Notes: generated by a model not told the origin, from the sequence alone. Positions 47,001-60,021 are shown, counted from the stretch's first letter. The stretch: DNA of 64,000 bases from Dipteronia dyeriana (GCA_032871835.1 CM065296.1:57554186-57618185), one strand, 5' to 3'. Numbers and translations: made by a program.

Positions 47001-48565
47001 GGCAACTAGCTAACCAAATTTCATATGCTTGCTACATTTCTCAAATTGAGCCAAAAAATATTAATGAAGCAATTATTGATGAATATTGGGTTAATGCCAT
47101 GCAAGAATAACTAAATCAATTTGAGAGGAATAAATTATGGTCCTTAGTTCCTAGACCAAAAGATATCAATGTGATTGGTACAAAATGGGTGTTTAGGAAT
47201 AAGATCGATGAATATGGCAAGATAGTGAGAAATAAAGCAAGACTAGTGGCTCAAGGATACACTCAAGTTGAAGGTGTAGACTTTGATGAGACTTTTGCAC
47301 CCGTTGCATGTCTTGAGTCCATTAGACTTTTGTTGTCCATTGCATGTCTTAAAAATTTTAAATTGTTTTAAATGGATGTCAAAAGTGCTTTTCTCAATGG
47401 ATACCTTCAAGAAAAGTGTACGTTGAACAACCTAAGGGTTTTGTAGACCCACACTCTCCTAATCATATTTTTAAGTTGAAAAAGGCTCTTTACAGCCTTA
47501 AGCAAGCCCCTAGAGCTTGGTATGATAGGTTGACTCAATATCTTATTGACAACCAATATAGGAGAGGTGGTATTGATAGAACTTTGTTTGTCAAGCATTA
47601 TGACAATTATATTTTTGTTGCACAATATGACATTGTTTTTGGGTCTACATGTAAAACCAAGGTTGATGATTTTGTGAATGTTATGTCAAGAGAATTTGAA
47701 ATGAGTATGGTAGGTGAACTCAATTACTTTCCTGACATGCAAGTGAAACAATCTAGCAATGGTATCATGTTGTCTCAATCTAAATATGCTAGAAATCTTG
47801 TTAAAAAATTTGGCCTTGAAAGTGGAAAAGAATTTGAAACACCTATGAGTACAACTTTAAAACTTGACAAAGATGAAAAAGGGAAAAATGTTGATAAATA
47901 TCTCTATAGGAGCATGATAGGTAGCCTTCTCTACCTAACGGCTAGTAGTCCAGATATTTGTTTTAGTGTTGGTTTGTGTGCTAGGTTTCTATCTAATCCA
48001 AAAGAATCTCACTTGAAAGTCATTAAAAGAATCATTATATATATAAAAGGAACACATAATCTTGGTTTATTCTATTCCTTTGATACTAATGATATTCTTG
48101 TTGGCTATTGTGATGTTGATTGGGCAGGAAACCTTGATGATCATAAAAGCACATGAAGTGGTTGCTTTTACTTAGGGAATAATTTGGTTGCTTGGCTAAG
48201 CAAGAAGCAAAATTCTGTCTCTCTTTCTTCATCCGAATCCGAGTATATTGCGGCCGAAAGTTCTTGCACACAAGTTTTATGGATGAAACAAATTCTCAAA
48301 GATTATGAGATTGATCAAGGTAAAATGACTCTCTATTGTGATAATATTTATTGCCATTAACATCTCTAAAAATTCGGTTCAACACTCACAAACAAAGTAT
48401 ATAGACATTAGGCATCATTTCATTAGAGAACTTGTTGAACATTCAATAGTAACTCTTGAACATATGCCTACTAAAAATCAACTTGCGGACGTGTTCACAA
48501 AGCCTTTGGACAAAGAGAGATTTGTATCTCTTAAAAGATTCATTGGCATGATTTGTGTTGATTAA
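47001..48565 (+). pseudogene. Copia D reverse transcriptase and RNase H remnant
   Basis: 47171-47371 has TKWVFRNKIDEYGK, ARLVAQGYTQVEGVDFDETF and APVACLES. 47416-48156 has [28 protein letters not shown] and, at the active site, [12 protein letters not shown], where related elements have YVDD before I(I/V)FGST. The catalytic Asp pair is therefore disrupted, apparently by a short deletion. RNase H follows with [29 protein letters not shown] and, after a frame shift near 48335, TKYIDIRHHFIRELV and ADVFTKPLDKERF. The final stop is at 48563-48565. 48566-48827 is non-coding and runs into E's target site. Confidence 0.87.
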
Positions 48566-48827
48566 TGCTTATGTGTGGTTATGAGTGGCTTGATAAGCAA
48601 AACTATATTGTATATCTATTTCTTTGAGAGCTACTCATGTGAGAAGTAATGATCTTGATAAAATAACTTTTATTGCTTCTAGATCACACACTTAAGTCTT
48701 TGTAAATCCTTTTTTTTTTAAAAAAAAAAGTGTAAAAATGTTTCTCATATCTGTCTAAGTTTGAGTAATTGAGTTTGAAAGCATGTAGATTATGGATACA
48801 TGTTGAAGTTCATTGTCTAGTACATGA

Positions 48828-51511
48828 TGAAAATACAATCATGGTAAAATGCTCAAGGCTAACCAAGAGAGATGGGGGTGAATAGGTTAGACACCTTTTT
48901 CGACTCCCTTAGAAACAAACAAAAGTTTATCCCTCTGGATTGCTTGTATCACAATATATATATTAATTTAAGACAATTAATCAATATATAAACACAAGTA
49001 AAGTGTGATACAAACAAGTAATTGTAACACATACAAAATCTATATTATATAAAGGAAGTCAACATATATAAAGAATTCTATTCACAATACAAATATTAGA
49101 GAGATAGGGATAGAGAAAAGTTGAAACAAGATATAACGTGGTAAACCTCCGAAAAGGAAACATACATGGGCTAGCAGCCACCGGCAAACAAAATCCACTA
49201 GTAGATAAGACATGTACAATCTGTCAAGTGACCTCTTCACCTAGAAACTACCCTCATATCCTACTCTAGAAGTTGCCGCCCTATGCTCAACAATCCGAGG
49301 CTTCACACCCCTTGTCAAGATTGCTCAACCAAGTCCTCACGACTCTAGTCAAGACTTCCTTGCTCAACTATCAGAGTTCTCCTAACTCTAGGCAAGACTA
49401 TTCAGATCCTCCCGACCCTAGCCAAGACTTCCTTGCTTGACAATCCAAGGCTTCACACCTCTTGCCAAGACTTCTTGCTCAACACCATAGGTCTCACACC
49501 TATTGTCAAAACTTCCTTGCTTGACAATCCAAGGATTCACACCTCTTGCCAAGACTTCTTGCTCAACACCATAGGTCTCACACCTATTGTCAAGACTTCC
49601 TTCTCACAAGGCATCTAGGTGATCATGAATGCAAAACGCAAACAAGCACGCAACATAGAATGCTATGATCAACACATCCTATGGAAAACACTAGACATGA
49701 GCATGAATGCACAAATCACATATAGTCTAGTTTATCATGCATGTGTAATCAATCTAGATTATGTAAGATATGTTCAATATTAATCACAACCCAGATACAT
49801 GCATAGATCTAAACTTGAATCACAAGTTATGTTCAATAAATCACAAGATCAAGTTTAAATAACACAAACCAAAAATATGCTAAAATCATATGACAAAGTC
49901 AGTTAGATTTAAGCTAAAGTTCTAGAGCATATTTCTAATCATAGATTCATCAAAACACATGAATTGCTCAAAAGAACAAAAGCACATGTATTATGTGAGA
50001 ATTTCAGCCAAGAGAGCCTAATACATGTGAGGAACTATTTTTCTCAAAATCAATCAATCAAAGATCATCAAATAGTCCTAAAATCAAAGCTAGCACAATA
50101 CAATCCCAAACATGTGATAACATAGGCAAAATCAAAACCTAACTCAACATGAATGATTTCAATTGAAACTCAATCTAGCTTTGAAAGTGTTCAAAACAAA
50201 AATAAAAACACTCACAATATACAAGTATATGTAGAAGAAGAAAACCCAAGTAAATTGACCATGTTTTAAAAGAAAACTTTGAGAGAAAATCAATACCTTA
50301 GTTGATTTAGGTGAAGTCCCGTTTTTGTATGATTAGACACCCAAAACAGCAACAACACTTACTCAAACCTTCAGAGAAAATATGGAGGAGGAATATAAGA
50401 ACACTCTCAACCTCGAATCACTCAAATCGGAGTTCAAATGTAGAAGTTATAGTGTTTGGAAGGTGAGAATATTTAGAGAGAAAATTTCTGCACACTTGTT
50501 TTAAATTTCTTCTTAGAATGAAATGTGAGAGGGAAAGAGTTTATAAAGGAGTGGGAAAGAAGAAAACAAGAAAGACCATTTTGTCCTCATTTGTTAATGC
50601 TTCCTCAAGATGGCACGTGGGCATCTCAGGGCAGCAAGGTTGTGCAGCCGAGATGGCCACACGCCATCTCGGGCATGCACACCTTCATGGCCTTTTGGCC
50701 ATGGTGCATTTCCCTCGCGCTTCTCTCGCGTTCTTTGACCATTCTCCGGCCTCCGAACTCAGAACTCAAATCTGTTTGTGGATTATGAACCATGAATCTC
50801 ACACGGAAATGGACATATAAGATACTCAACCCATAAAATAATAATTTGACTCGATATACGAATAAGAAGACAATGTATGCAACATGAGTTGAAAGTGTAG
50901 TATCTTTTGACTTTGAAATTGAAATCAATAGTATGAGTAACCGAAATGACCGGAACTCAATCAAGAATGATTTAAGACTATATTCAAGTTTACTATCCAT
51001 GTTATACAAACAAATACACAAACAAACACAATTCACAATAGAATGCAAACTACATAGAGATAGTTTCCAATCATGCATATTCCAAAATATGTTATTTTCA
51101 TACCAATGCATGAGCATTCATCTTCAAGTGTGTGAATGTATTATACATGGTGCACAACGATGCAGGGACACATATGAATGAATTGTATGTGTGTGCCTAT
51201 AATGGTGCACAACGATGCAGGGACACAAATGTATGAATTGTGTGTGTGTGCCTATAATGGTGCACAACGATGCAGGGACACAAATGTATGATATGTGTGT
51301 GTGTGCCTAAGCCTTGTAAGAGAAAGATAAGGTCTTAGTATACCTTTGTAGAACCATATTGCATCCTTTCTCTTGAAGACTTAGAACTTGCTTTGACTTG
51401 TTGTTTCTTCTTCCTTGAAGCATCTATCATCATGAATCTAAACAACTAAATCATTACAAGTAAACATCATTTTGATATGGAATTAATGCCAACACAAACT
51501 AAAACCTAACA
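48828..51511 (-). repeat. 3' LTR of copia E (2684 bp)
   Basis: TGAAAATAC at 48828 to CCTAACA at 51511 (plus-strand wording). It matches 56572-59229 with many point differences and indels. It has an extra 84-bp tandem copy (49427-49594) and three copies of a roughly 54-bp unit with GTGCACAACGATGCAGGGACAC at 51148-51300. No gene. Confidence 0.92.
49427..49594. repeat. 84-bp tandem duplication in the left LTR of E
   Basis: The unit starting ACTTCCTTGCTTGACAATCC at 49427 repeats at 49511. The right LTR has it once, near 57233. The duplication therefore arose after insertion or in the template of one LTR. Confidence 0.85.
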
Positions 51512-51524
51512 ATCTCCCCTTTGG
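51512..51524 (-). promoter_or_regulatory. Polypurine tract of copia E
   Basis: The minus strand reads CCAAAGGGGAGAT directly before the LTR start TGTTAGG. D has CAAAGGGGGAGAT at 61121-61133. Confidence 0.8.
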
Positions 51525-51996
51525 AAAATTCCATGTCAAAACACCTATGCATTTACTACAAATATAAAATTGAAGATAGGTCACAAAATCACTCCCTCAC
51601 ATTACAATGACTAAGATTCCTATAACTAATCTTCATCAACTCTTGAACTTCATCTTGATCTTCCCTTGAAGCAACCTACATATCATCTCAAAACACAATG
51701 CATATACAAGAGAAAAACAACAAATGGCAACATATACTATGGATATGAATATACAATTAAGTCCACAAATGCATGTATCAATTAAGTCCACAAATACTTG
51801 TATCTCCCCCTCAATACATGCCAAATAGAAGAGTTCTTAACCAAATCTTGAAATTAATTATTACATGCCATTGAAAGTTCAAAAGTTCACAAAAACAACA
51901 TTAAAAGGAAACTAAGTAACTAGCAACTCTTAAAAACTCTTTCTCCCCCTTTTTGATATGAAATGATGCCAAAAGGTAAGAAGCATACCATGAGAC

Positions 51997-53062
51997 TCAA
52001 ATACTAGCTACTAGATCCACCAAAGAAAGATGTGCATGTAGTTGACCTAACATAATGCTTGAGAGATGTCTTGAACTTGATGCAATACACTCCTCCAACT
52101 CTTTTATTCTAGTATCTTGTTTTTCAACTATAGCACTAAGCTCATCAACCTTCTTCTTCAAATGTAAAGCCCAATCTGGAAAAATGTTTATGCTAGTCTC
52201 TTGACAATCAACTTGTGAACTACTAAATAGTCCAAAAGTATCACATGTCTTACCCTTATCCTTATATGACATGTATGACACACGTTTATCACTATACTTT
52301 TCCAAGGGTTGTACCAACATCATCTCCACTACTTTGAACACCACGAGCTAAACACAAAGAAGTTATAAACCCCGGTAATGCAAGCTTCTTATCTCCTCTA
52401 GTTGAGAAAGCCGCATTATCTAAGTAAAACATAAGCAAATCCCCAAGGTTTATAGGTTGATTAGTCACCAAGGCTTATACTATTTTGATCTTGTCTTTAT
52501 TCAACTCGGTTGAATTCAAAGATCCAATAATATTTGTGCAAATAAAAAGATGCCAAAATGCACTTGTCTTAGTTAACTCATGTTGACTAATATATGCTCT
52601 ACCTTTCCACTCAAAAGAAGCATTGTCACATATAGTTCTACCCATGATATTAAGATTCTCAATGATATCAACATCTAGAAAGTTTGAATCAATATCACTA
52701 GATAGCCCAAGAAACATGTTAATGTTTACCAGATTAACTCTAAACACAACATCCCTAATCTCCATCAAAGCATCCAATAAGGTGGTACTCTCTCTATATT
52801 CATGATAAAATTCTCTAACAATAGTGTCATTCACTATTCCTAGCATGCTAACCAAATATTCCCAATTTCTATCCTTAATGCATTTAAGAACATAAGAATC
52901 TTTACATTTACCTAAGTCAATGCCTCTCTCTTGAAATATCTCTTTAGTTCCAAAGATCCCTAAATCCTTTGAGCTTGAAGCTTTGGATCCCTTTGAGGTA
53001 GACTTGGCTTTCACAATGAGATTCGATCGATTTCCACTTCCGGTAACTTTTGTTCTTCCCAT
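51997..53062 (-). pseudogene. Extra ORF of copia E, 'putative plant transposon protein' domain
   Basis: It starts at ATG 53062 (MGRTKVTGSGNRSN) in the 3' region, the place where SIRE elements carry an env-like or accessory ORF. About 195 residues are open to 52475. After an in-frame TAA the same frame goes on (ALVTNQPINLGDLLMFYLDN, LALPGFITSLCLARGV) to about 52293, and after a frame shift a coiled-coil tail (51997-52344, WALHLKKKVDELSAIVEKQD) ends it. The wording FYHEYRES, VFRVNLVNINMFLGL and FWHLFICTNI resembles the PF20167 family found in many plant retroelements, whose function I do not know. D has no such ORF. This is a moderately confident family call from wording alone. Confidence 0.65.
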
Positions 53063-54433
53063 TTGTTCTTGTGAAATATGATGCTATATACATACAACAA
53101 AAGTGAGTGAAAGATAAAACAGGTATATTAGTCACAAATATATAAACACAAAGACATATGACTTAAGAATGAATCATCATGTAAGACAAAGATAGTGAGT
53201 AATATCTTACAAGTATCATTAAGTCAAAATATGCCAACATGTAACAAAATGAAGCATGTGAACATATCATAAAAGAGAACATTGTCTAGCATACAATGCT
53301 CCGCCTTGATAAATGCTATAACTAAAATCAATGATAGCATAGAGTTCACAAAGATGTTCACACAATCACACATTCAAGCAATTTGAAGAAATATCAACAA
53401 AATAAGCTTCATATGCTAAAGATTTTTCAAGTTCTCTCATAATTCTTCAACAATTGCAAAGATATCATCATACTCATAAACAAAGTGTGTGTGAGAGAGA
53501 TATGCTACAAATATATATCAAGAAGTAGTTTGATAATCAACATGCAAACAATTTTAAACAACTATTCATCTTAAGCTTTTTCCATAAAAAGTCAAACCGA
53601 TTATCATCTGGAATTTTTTGCTATTAAGAGAATAGATTTCAACATATGAGCGTGTGTGTACATGTGGCTCGTCATCCCATTTCTGTTTTTCAACCCAAGC
53701 TCATTTGATTTTCAACTAAACTCCTTTTTAAGCCTTCCTTTTTTTTCTTTTTAGGCTTTAAATCAAAAAAAAAAATTTAATTCCTTTCAATAGTTCTTTG
53801 ATTTTTCCATTTTTTTTACATAAACAAAATTCACTTCATGATGGCTTTCACTCATCACATTGGTGTAGCTCTTTCCAACATTGGGCAGCTTGCACAACCA
53901 ATGTGTGTAGCCCTTTTCATGAAGGTGCTCACTGAGTTCTATGTAATTACCGAAGCAAGATGGATACTAACCATAGGTCATTTTAAATGTACTTAAGCAC
54001 AAAAACTTCAAGGTGTATCCAATGTTTACATATTAGTAAACTCAACCTACTAGCAAAACATATAAGAGAAGCAAGGTGCAATTTTTAGAAAAACCAAGAT
54101 TTTATGGCTCAGAAGCACATGATCTGAGAGCAATAAGTAGAGACTTATTCAAGATCATTACTTCTCTATAAGAACTCTTGCCTTGAATGTCCTCATGACA
54201 CCAAGTTGACGATGTTTCACAACAAGAGTATAAAAAGCATAATATCTCAACCCAATCAACACATATAATAAAAGAACTTCTTCAAAGTCAATCAATAAAT
54301 TTGACCATCATAACAATCATGATGTGAGATAACCAAGTTTATATCAATACATGGAGTATTCAAAGCTAGTAAGACAGAATTCTCAACACAATTGATATAT
54401 AGCCTTAAAGCTATCACACATGTGCTTCTTATA
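53063..54433 (-). other. Non-coding region of E matching D's post-pol region
   Basis: On the minus strand, 54300-53500 aligns with D's 48630-48827 and 59235-60420: for example GACCTATGGTTAGTATCCAT, and GTGATGAGTGAAAGCC near 53850. It shows the uninterrupted form of the sequence that in D contains E and a viral fragment. The junction with gag, where pol should be, lies between about 54434 and 54230. No gene is seen. Confidence 0.75.
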
Positions 54434-56487
54434 TTAGTGATAAGAGCACTCACCCTTGAACCACTTGTTCTTGGGTGTACCTACACAAACATTTCCAATA
54501 TCATCCTTGACAACAATGTTAAATCTAGAGTAAAGTCCTTCAATGACTTGATTAACAAGAATATCATTAACACACTCTTCCTTAACATTTTCAACACAAG
54601 CTTTGTCAAGTTGAACAAGATTAGAATTCTTTCTACTCACAACTTTTTCTCATGCTTAGCAATATTATCATGTTTCTCAACTTTCAAGGCCTTAGCATGT
54701 TCAAGTTGAAGTTTAATCTCCTTATCCCTAGATTCATTTCCTAATTTGCATTTTTCAATATATTTATAACACCTAGGCTTAATGTGACCTATTGTGTTGC
54801 AATAACGACAAATTGGATTAAAAGATGAGATTGTACCTTTTGGAGTTGAACTAGCTTCACTAGGAGTTTACAAAGATACCTTGTTTGCCAACTTCTTCTT
54901 GGCTTTTGATATTCTCTTCTTGTGTGGTTTCTTATCAATCACGACTTCATCAAAGTGTGCAGGAAGTGGTGCTTCCAAGAGCTCCTCTCCAACTACCAAG
55001 TCGTCTTCACCACTATAAGAGTTAACAAGATTCCTAACACTAGACACACTAACCAAATCATTCACTATATCCTTGATTGCCTCCATAGCTGTGTCTATCT
55101 CTTCCATTAATTCTTGTTCTCTCTTCTTCAAAAAAGATATCACATTATCTTTCTCAAGGTTTATCATTTCAAGTTCTCTAAACTTCTTCATAATATCACC
55201 TTTCTCACCAAGAAGTCTACGAGTAACAACTACAAACTCATCTAGTTGCTTATTGATCAAATCATCATTCTCAACTACTTCTCTTTGAGCATTGTCTCTA
55301 TCTTCTTCAAGCTTTTCTATCTGTTTCAATAACTCAAGATTAGTAGGAATGGAACTAGAGCTTTCATCATGATTTGCATTAAGGTTCTTGTTCAAAGATA
55401 TTGTAATACCAACATTTAATGAAGAATGAGAAGCCATTAGAGCTACAAAGTTGCTCACCAACTCTTCATCACTTGAAGACTCACTACTAGAGCTCTCATT
55501 GTCACTAGAATTATCATCACTCTAAGTAGCAGCCAACACTTTGCCTTTCTTGTCTTTCTTAGATGGCTTCTTGGTGCACTCACTAGCAAAGTGACCAAAA
55601 CCTTGACCATTATAACATTGAACCTCTTTCTTGTTCATGGCTTGACTATTCTTCACAATCCTTGGAGATGATGTTCTTTTGACTCATTTTTCCTTAGAAA
55701 ACTTTCCTTTAGGCTTGGCATTCTTCTTTAGAAACTTCTTTAACCTTCTAACCAAGAGTGCCATTTCTTCATTTTCATCATCACTTCCCTCCTTTGTAGC
55801 ATTGAGAGTGATTCCCTTACTCTTGATCTTTGGCTTCAAGCACATCTCATAAGTTTGGAGAGACCCAAGCAACTCATCGATATTCATACTATCCACATTA
55901 TTGCTTTCCTCAATGGCCATCACCTTTGATTTGAATCTTTTAGGGAGAGACCTAAGGATTTTCCAATTTAAACTCTCTTTTGAGATAGGTACTCCAAGTG
56001 CTTGACATTGGTTAGCTATGTTAAGAAGCCGAAATTGGAAATCTTTAAACTTTTCTTCCTCACCCATACTTAAACCTTTAAATTATGATGCCAACATTTG
56101 AAGCCTTGATTTCTTCACCGCTAAGGTTTCTTCATTAGTAGCTTGGAGAGTATCCCAAGCTTCCTTTGCGGATTCAAGATTTTGAATATAGGAGAATTGA
56201 TGCCCATCAACTCCTCCAAATATGGCATTCATAGCACGATGGTGCCATTTAGCAACCTCAAACTCATTCGTTGTCCATTCACTCATTGGCTTGAGTATCA
56301 TGGTTCCATCCTCTAAAACCTTGGTAGGAGGACTATAACCTTCTTCCACTACCATCCAAGCCCTTTCATCAATAAAGCGGATGTAGGCTTTCATCCTCAA
56401 CTTCCAATACCCATAGTTAGTGCCACGAAGTAATGGTGGCCTAGTATTTGAGGCTCATTCCGCAATTACATCATCTTGTAAGCCCAT
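54434..56487 (-). pseudogene. Copia E gag: UBN2 domain, two knuckles, coiled coil
   Basis: ATG at 56487, 71 bp from the primer site (MGLQDDVIAE), then an in-frame TGA at 56455-56457 and the capsid-like UBN2 domain (RPPLLRGTNYGYWKL, FEVAKWHHRAMNAI, AKEAWDTLQ, then a TAA, then FKDFQFRLLNIANQCQALG). The first knuckle, at about 55575-55622, reads CYNGQGFGHFASEC, with Gly in place of the second Cys. A coiled coil spans 55461-55000. A second knuckle at about 54750-54800 reads CRYCNTIGHIKPRC. The frame ends near 54434 with TPKNKWFKGEC, just before where the protease should begin. Gag builds the virus-like particle. Several stops interrupt it. Confidence 0.87.
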
Positions 56488-56557
56488 GACTTCAAACACC
56501 TTGCAAAAACCGTGAAAGTATCACCCCGGACTCACACTAAGTGCAATCTAGTGTCCA

Positions 56558-56569
56558 GCTCTGATAACA
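56558..56569 (-). promoter_or_regulatory. Primer-binding site of copia E
   Basis: The minus strand reads TGTTATCAGAGC, one mismatch from the initiator tRNA-Met site TGGTATCAGAGC, two bases from the 5' LTR. Confidence 0.85.
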
Positions 56570-56571
56570 AT

Positions 56572-59229
56572 TGAAAATACAATCACAGTTAAATGCTCAA
56601 GGCTAATCTAGAGGGGGGGGGGGGGGTGAATAGGTTAGACACCTTTTTCGACTCCCTTAGAAACAAACAAAAGTTTGTCCCTCTAGATTGCTTGTATCAC
56701 AATATATATATTAATTAAAGATAATTAATCAATATATAAACACAAGTAAAGTGTGATACAAACAAGTAATTGTAACACATATACAATCTATATTATAGAA
56801 AGGAAGTCAACATATATAAAGAGTTTTATCCACAATACAAATATTAGAGAGATAGGGATAGAGAAAAGTTGACACAAGATATAATGTGGTAAGCCTCCGA
56901 AAAGGAAACATCCACGAGCTAGCAGCCACCGGCAAACAAAATCCACTAGTAGATAAGACAAGTTCAATCTCTCAAGTGACCTCTTCACCTAGAAACTACC
57001 CTTCTATCCTACTCTAGAAGTTACCGCCCTATGCTCAACAATCTGAGGCTTCACACCTCTTATCAAGACTTTATTGCTCACCTTATCCGGATCCTCACGA
57101 CCCAAGGCAAGACTTCTTTCTCAACTAAGTTCTCACGACTCTAGTTAAGATTTCCTTGCTCACCTATCTGAGTTCTCCCAACTCTAGGCAAGACTTCTTC
57201 CTCGACTTTTCGGCTCCTCCCGACCCTAGCCATGACTTCCTTGCTTGACAATCCAAGGCTTCACATCTCTTGCCAAGACTTCTTGCTCAACACCGTAGGT
57301 CTCACACCTATTGTCAAGACTTCCTTCTCACAAGGCATCTAGGTGATTATAAATGCAAAACGCAAACAAGCACGTAACATAGAATGCTATGATCAACACA
57401 TCCTATGAAAAATACTAGACATGAGCATGAATGCACAAATCACATATAGAGTTTATCATGCATGTGTAATCAAACTAGATTATGTAAGATATGTTTAATA
57501 TTAATCACAACCTAGATACATGCATAGATCTAAACTTGAATCACAAGATATGTTCAATAAATCACAAGATCAAGTTTAAATCACACAAACCAAAAACATG
57601 CTAAAATCATATGACAAAGTCAGTTAGATTTAAGTTAAAGTTCTAGAGCATATTTCTAATCATAGATTCATCAAAACACATGAATAGCTCAAAAGAACAT
57701 AAGCACATGTATTATGTGAGAATTTTGGCCAAGAGAGACAAATACATTTGAGGAACTATTTTTCTTAAAATCAATCAATCCAAGATCATCAAATAGTCCT
57801 AGAATCAAAGCTAGCACAATACAATCCCAAACATGTGATAACATAGGTAAAATCAAAACCTAACTCAACATAAATGATTTCAATTGAAACTCAATCTAGC
57901 TTTGAAAGTTTTGAAAACATAAATCAAAACTCTCAAAATATACAAATATATGTAGAAGAAGAAAACCCAAGGCAATTGACCAAGTTTTAAAATAAAACTT
58001 TGAGAGAAAATCAATACCTTAGTTGATTTAGGTGCAGTCCCATTTTTGTATGATTAGACACCCAAAACAGAAACAAAACTTACTTAAACTTTCAGAGAAA
58101 AGATGGAGGAGGAATAGATAAACACTCACAACTTCGAATCACTCAAATCGGAGTTCAAATGAAGAAGTTATGGTGTTTGGAAGGTGAGAAAATTTAGAGA
58201 GAATATTTCTGCACACTTGTTTTAAATTTCTTCTTAAAATGAAATGTGAGAGGGAAAGAGTTTATAAAGGAGTGGGAAAGAAGAAAGCAAGAAAGACCAT
58301 TTTGGCTTCATTTGTTAATGCTTCCTTGAGATGGCATGTGGGCATCTCTTGGCAGGAAGGTTGTGCGGCCGAGATGGCCACACGCCATCTCGGGCATGCA
58401 CACCTTCATGGACTTTTGGCCATGGTGCATTTCCCTCGCGCTTCTCTCACGTTCTTCGACAGTTCTCCGTCCGAACTCATAATTTTAATATGTTTGTGGA
58501 TTATGAACCATAACTCTCACACGGACATGGACATATAAGGTACTCGACCCAGAAAATAATAATTTGACTCGATATACGAATAAGAAGACAATGTATGCAA
58601 CATGAGTTGAAAGTGTAGTATCTTTTGACTTAGAAATTGAAATCAAAATTATGACTAACCGAAATGATCGGAAATCAATCAAGAATGATTTAAGACTAAA
58701 TTCAAGTTCAATAACCATGTTATACAAACAAATACACACATAAACACAATTCACACTATAATACAAACTACATAGAGATAGTTTCCAATCATGCATATTC
58801 CAAAATATGTTATTTTCATACCAATGCATGAGCATTCATCTTCAAGTGTGTGAATGTGTTATACATGGTGCACAATGATGCAGGGACACATATGAATGAA
58901 TTGTATGTGTGTGCCTATAATGGTGCACAACGATGCAGGGACACAAATGTATGAATTGTGTGTGTGTGCCTATAATGGTGCACAACGATGCAGGGACACA
59001 AATGTATGATATGTGTGTGTGTGCCTAAGCCTTGTAAGAGAAAGATAAGGTCTTAGTATACCTTTGTAGAACCATATTGCATCCTTTCTTTTGAAGACTT
59101 AGAACTTGCTTTGACTTGTTGTTTCTTTTTCCTTGAAGCTTGAATCATCATGAATCTAAAAAACTAAATCATTACAAGTAAACATCATTTTGATATGGAA
59201 TTAATGCCAACACAAACTAAAACCTAACA
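56572..59229 (-). repeat. 5' LTR of copia E (2658 bp)
   Basis: TGAAAATAC at 56572 to CCTAACA at 59229, followed by the target duplication. It contains a long G run near 56613-56626 that is only five G in the partner LTR, and three of the roughly 54-bp units at 58866-59020. No gene. Confidence 0.92.
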
Positions 59230-59322
59230 CATGATAGATGACCTATGGTTAGTATCCATTTTGCTTCGGCATCTACATAGAACTCAACGAGCACCTTTAT
59301 GGAAAGGGCTACACACCTTGGT

Positions 59323-60021
59323 TTATTTAATATTGCTTGCTGAGCTTCAATAATTTTGTCTTTCAATTGTGCTAATGGCTGAAAGGGAACACCTGGACAG
59401 AAATTAATAGTATAAGATCCAATGTTAATCTTTTTACCACTACTGCTTTGAGAAATATCTTTTGAATTCTTTTGACTATCTTTTGAACTTCCTGCCATTC
59501 CTGCAAAATAATCAACAATCAATTAGTCTTGAAAGAATATCAGCTATAGTATTATCTTTCCCACTTATATGTTCAAAATCAGCTTTATAACCTCTTCCAA
59601 TTAATGTCTCTAAAAATTCTATCCATCTTTTACTAACAAATGAATTCTTCTTTTCGAAATTCTTTTTCTGTACTTTTTTATAAAATTCTACTATATTATT
59701 ACAATCAGTCCTTATAGTAAAAGTTTCGTTTTGTATATAAATATGGAATTGATTTAAATAATTTATAATCCCTAATATTTCCAACTCAGTGCTAGACCTT
59801 CTAGATTCTACTTAAGAAAACTTTTCACTAGCATACATTGCTATTTCTTCAGTATTTTTTAAAATATTCTTTGTGGGCTTTTGAATTAAAATACCAGCCC
59901 AGCCTCTACTACTAGCATCTGTCTGTACTATTTTGTAATAGTTATCAATAGGTAAAGCTATTGGGCTTAAATTTTTGGCTATTTCTTTTATTCTTTGTAC
60001 CAATTTTACATCTTTACACCA
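59323..60021 (-). pseudogene. Endogenous caulimovirid-like RNase H fragment
   Basis: On the minus strand, 60003-59812 and 59784-59512 form one frame with a single stop between them. The wording (TDASSRGWAGIL near the start; HISGKDNTIADILSRL at the end) fits the RNase H of plant pararetroviruses better than Ty3 or copia: it lies at the end of the pol frame and a further ORF begins in an overlapping frame at 59522 (or its Met at 59498), as in the compact viral layout. RT and everything upstream are absent, and the second ORF is cut off at about 59323. It is an inert genomic relic. Its edges are set by comparison with E's uninterrupted copy. The viral genus is not resolved. Confidence 0.75.

Larger units (their letters stand above)
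48828..59229 (-). mobile_element. Pol-less SIRE-type copia element E, nested in D
   Basis: Perfect 5-bp duplications CATGA at 48823-48827 and 59230-59234. LTRs at 48828-51511 and 56572-59229 (2684 and 2658 bp), primer site at 56558-56569, polypurine tract at 51512-51524. Read on the minus strand: gag (56487-54434), then directly 3' non-coding sequence matching D's post-pol region (54300-53500), then an extra ORF (53062-51997). No protease, integrase, RT or RNase H is present. It is related to D in LTR, gag and 3' region and probably depended on pol proteins supplied by such elements. Confidence 0.93.

Noticed and set aside
50518..50820. Frames of 99-100 residues at the same place in both E LTRs (also 58239-58538)
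   Set aside because: They are the same LTR sequence twice; composition and lack of conservation of the frame relative to D's LTR argue against a gene.
59217..60021. A functional viral integration
   Set aside because: Only the end of pol and the start of one further frame are present, with a stop codon; it is a short relic.
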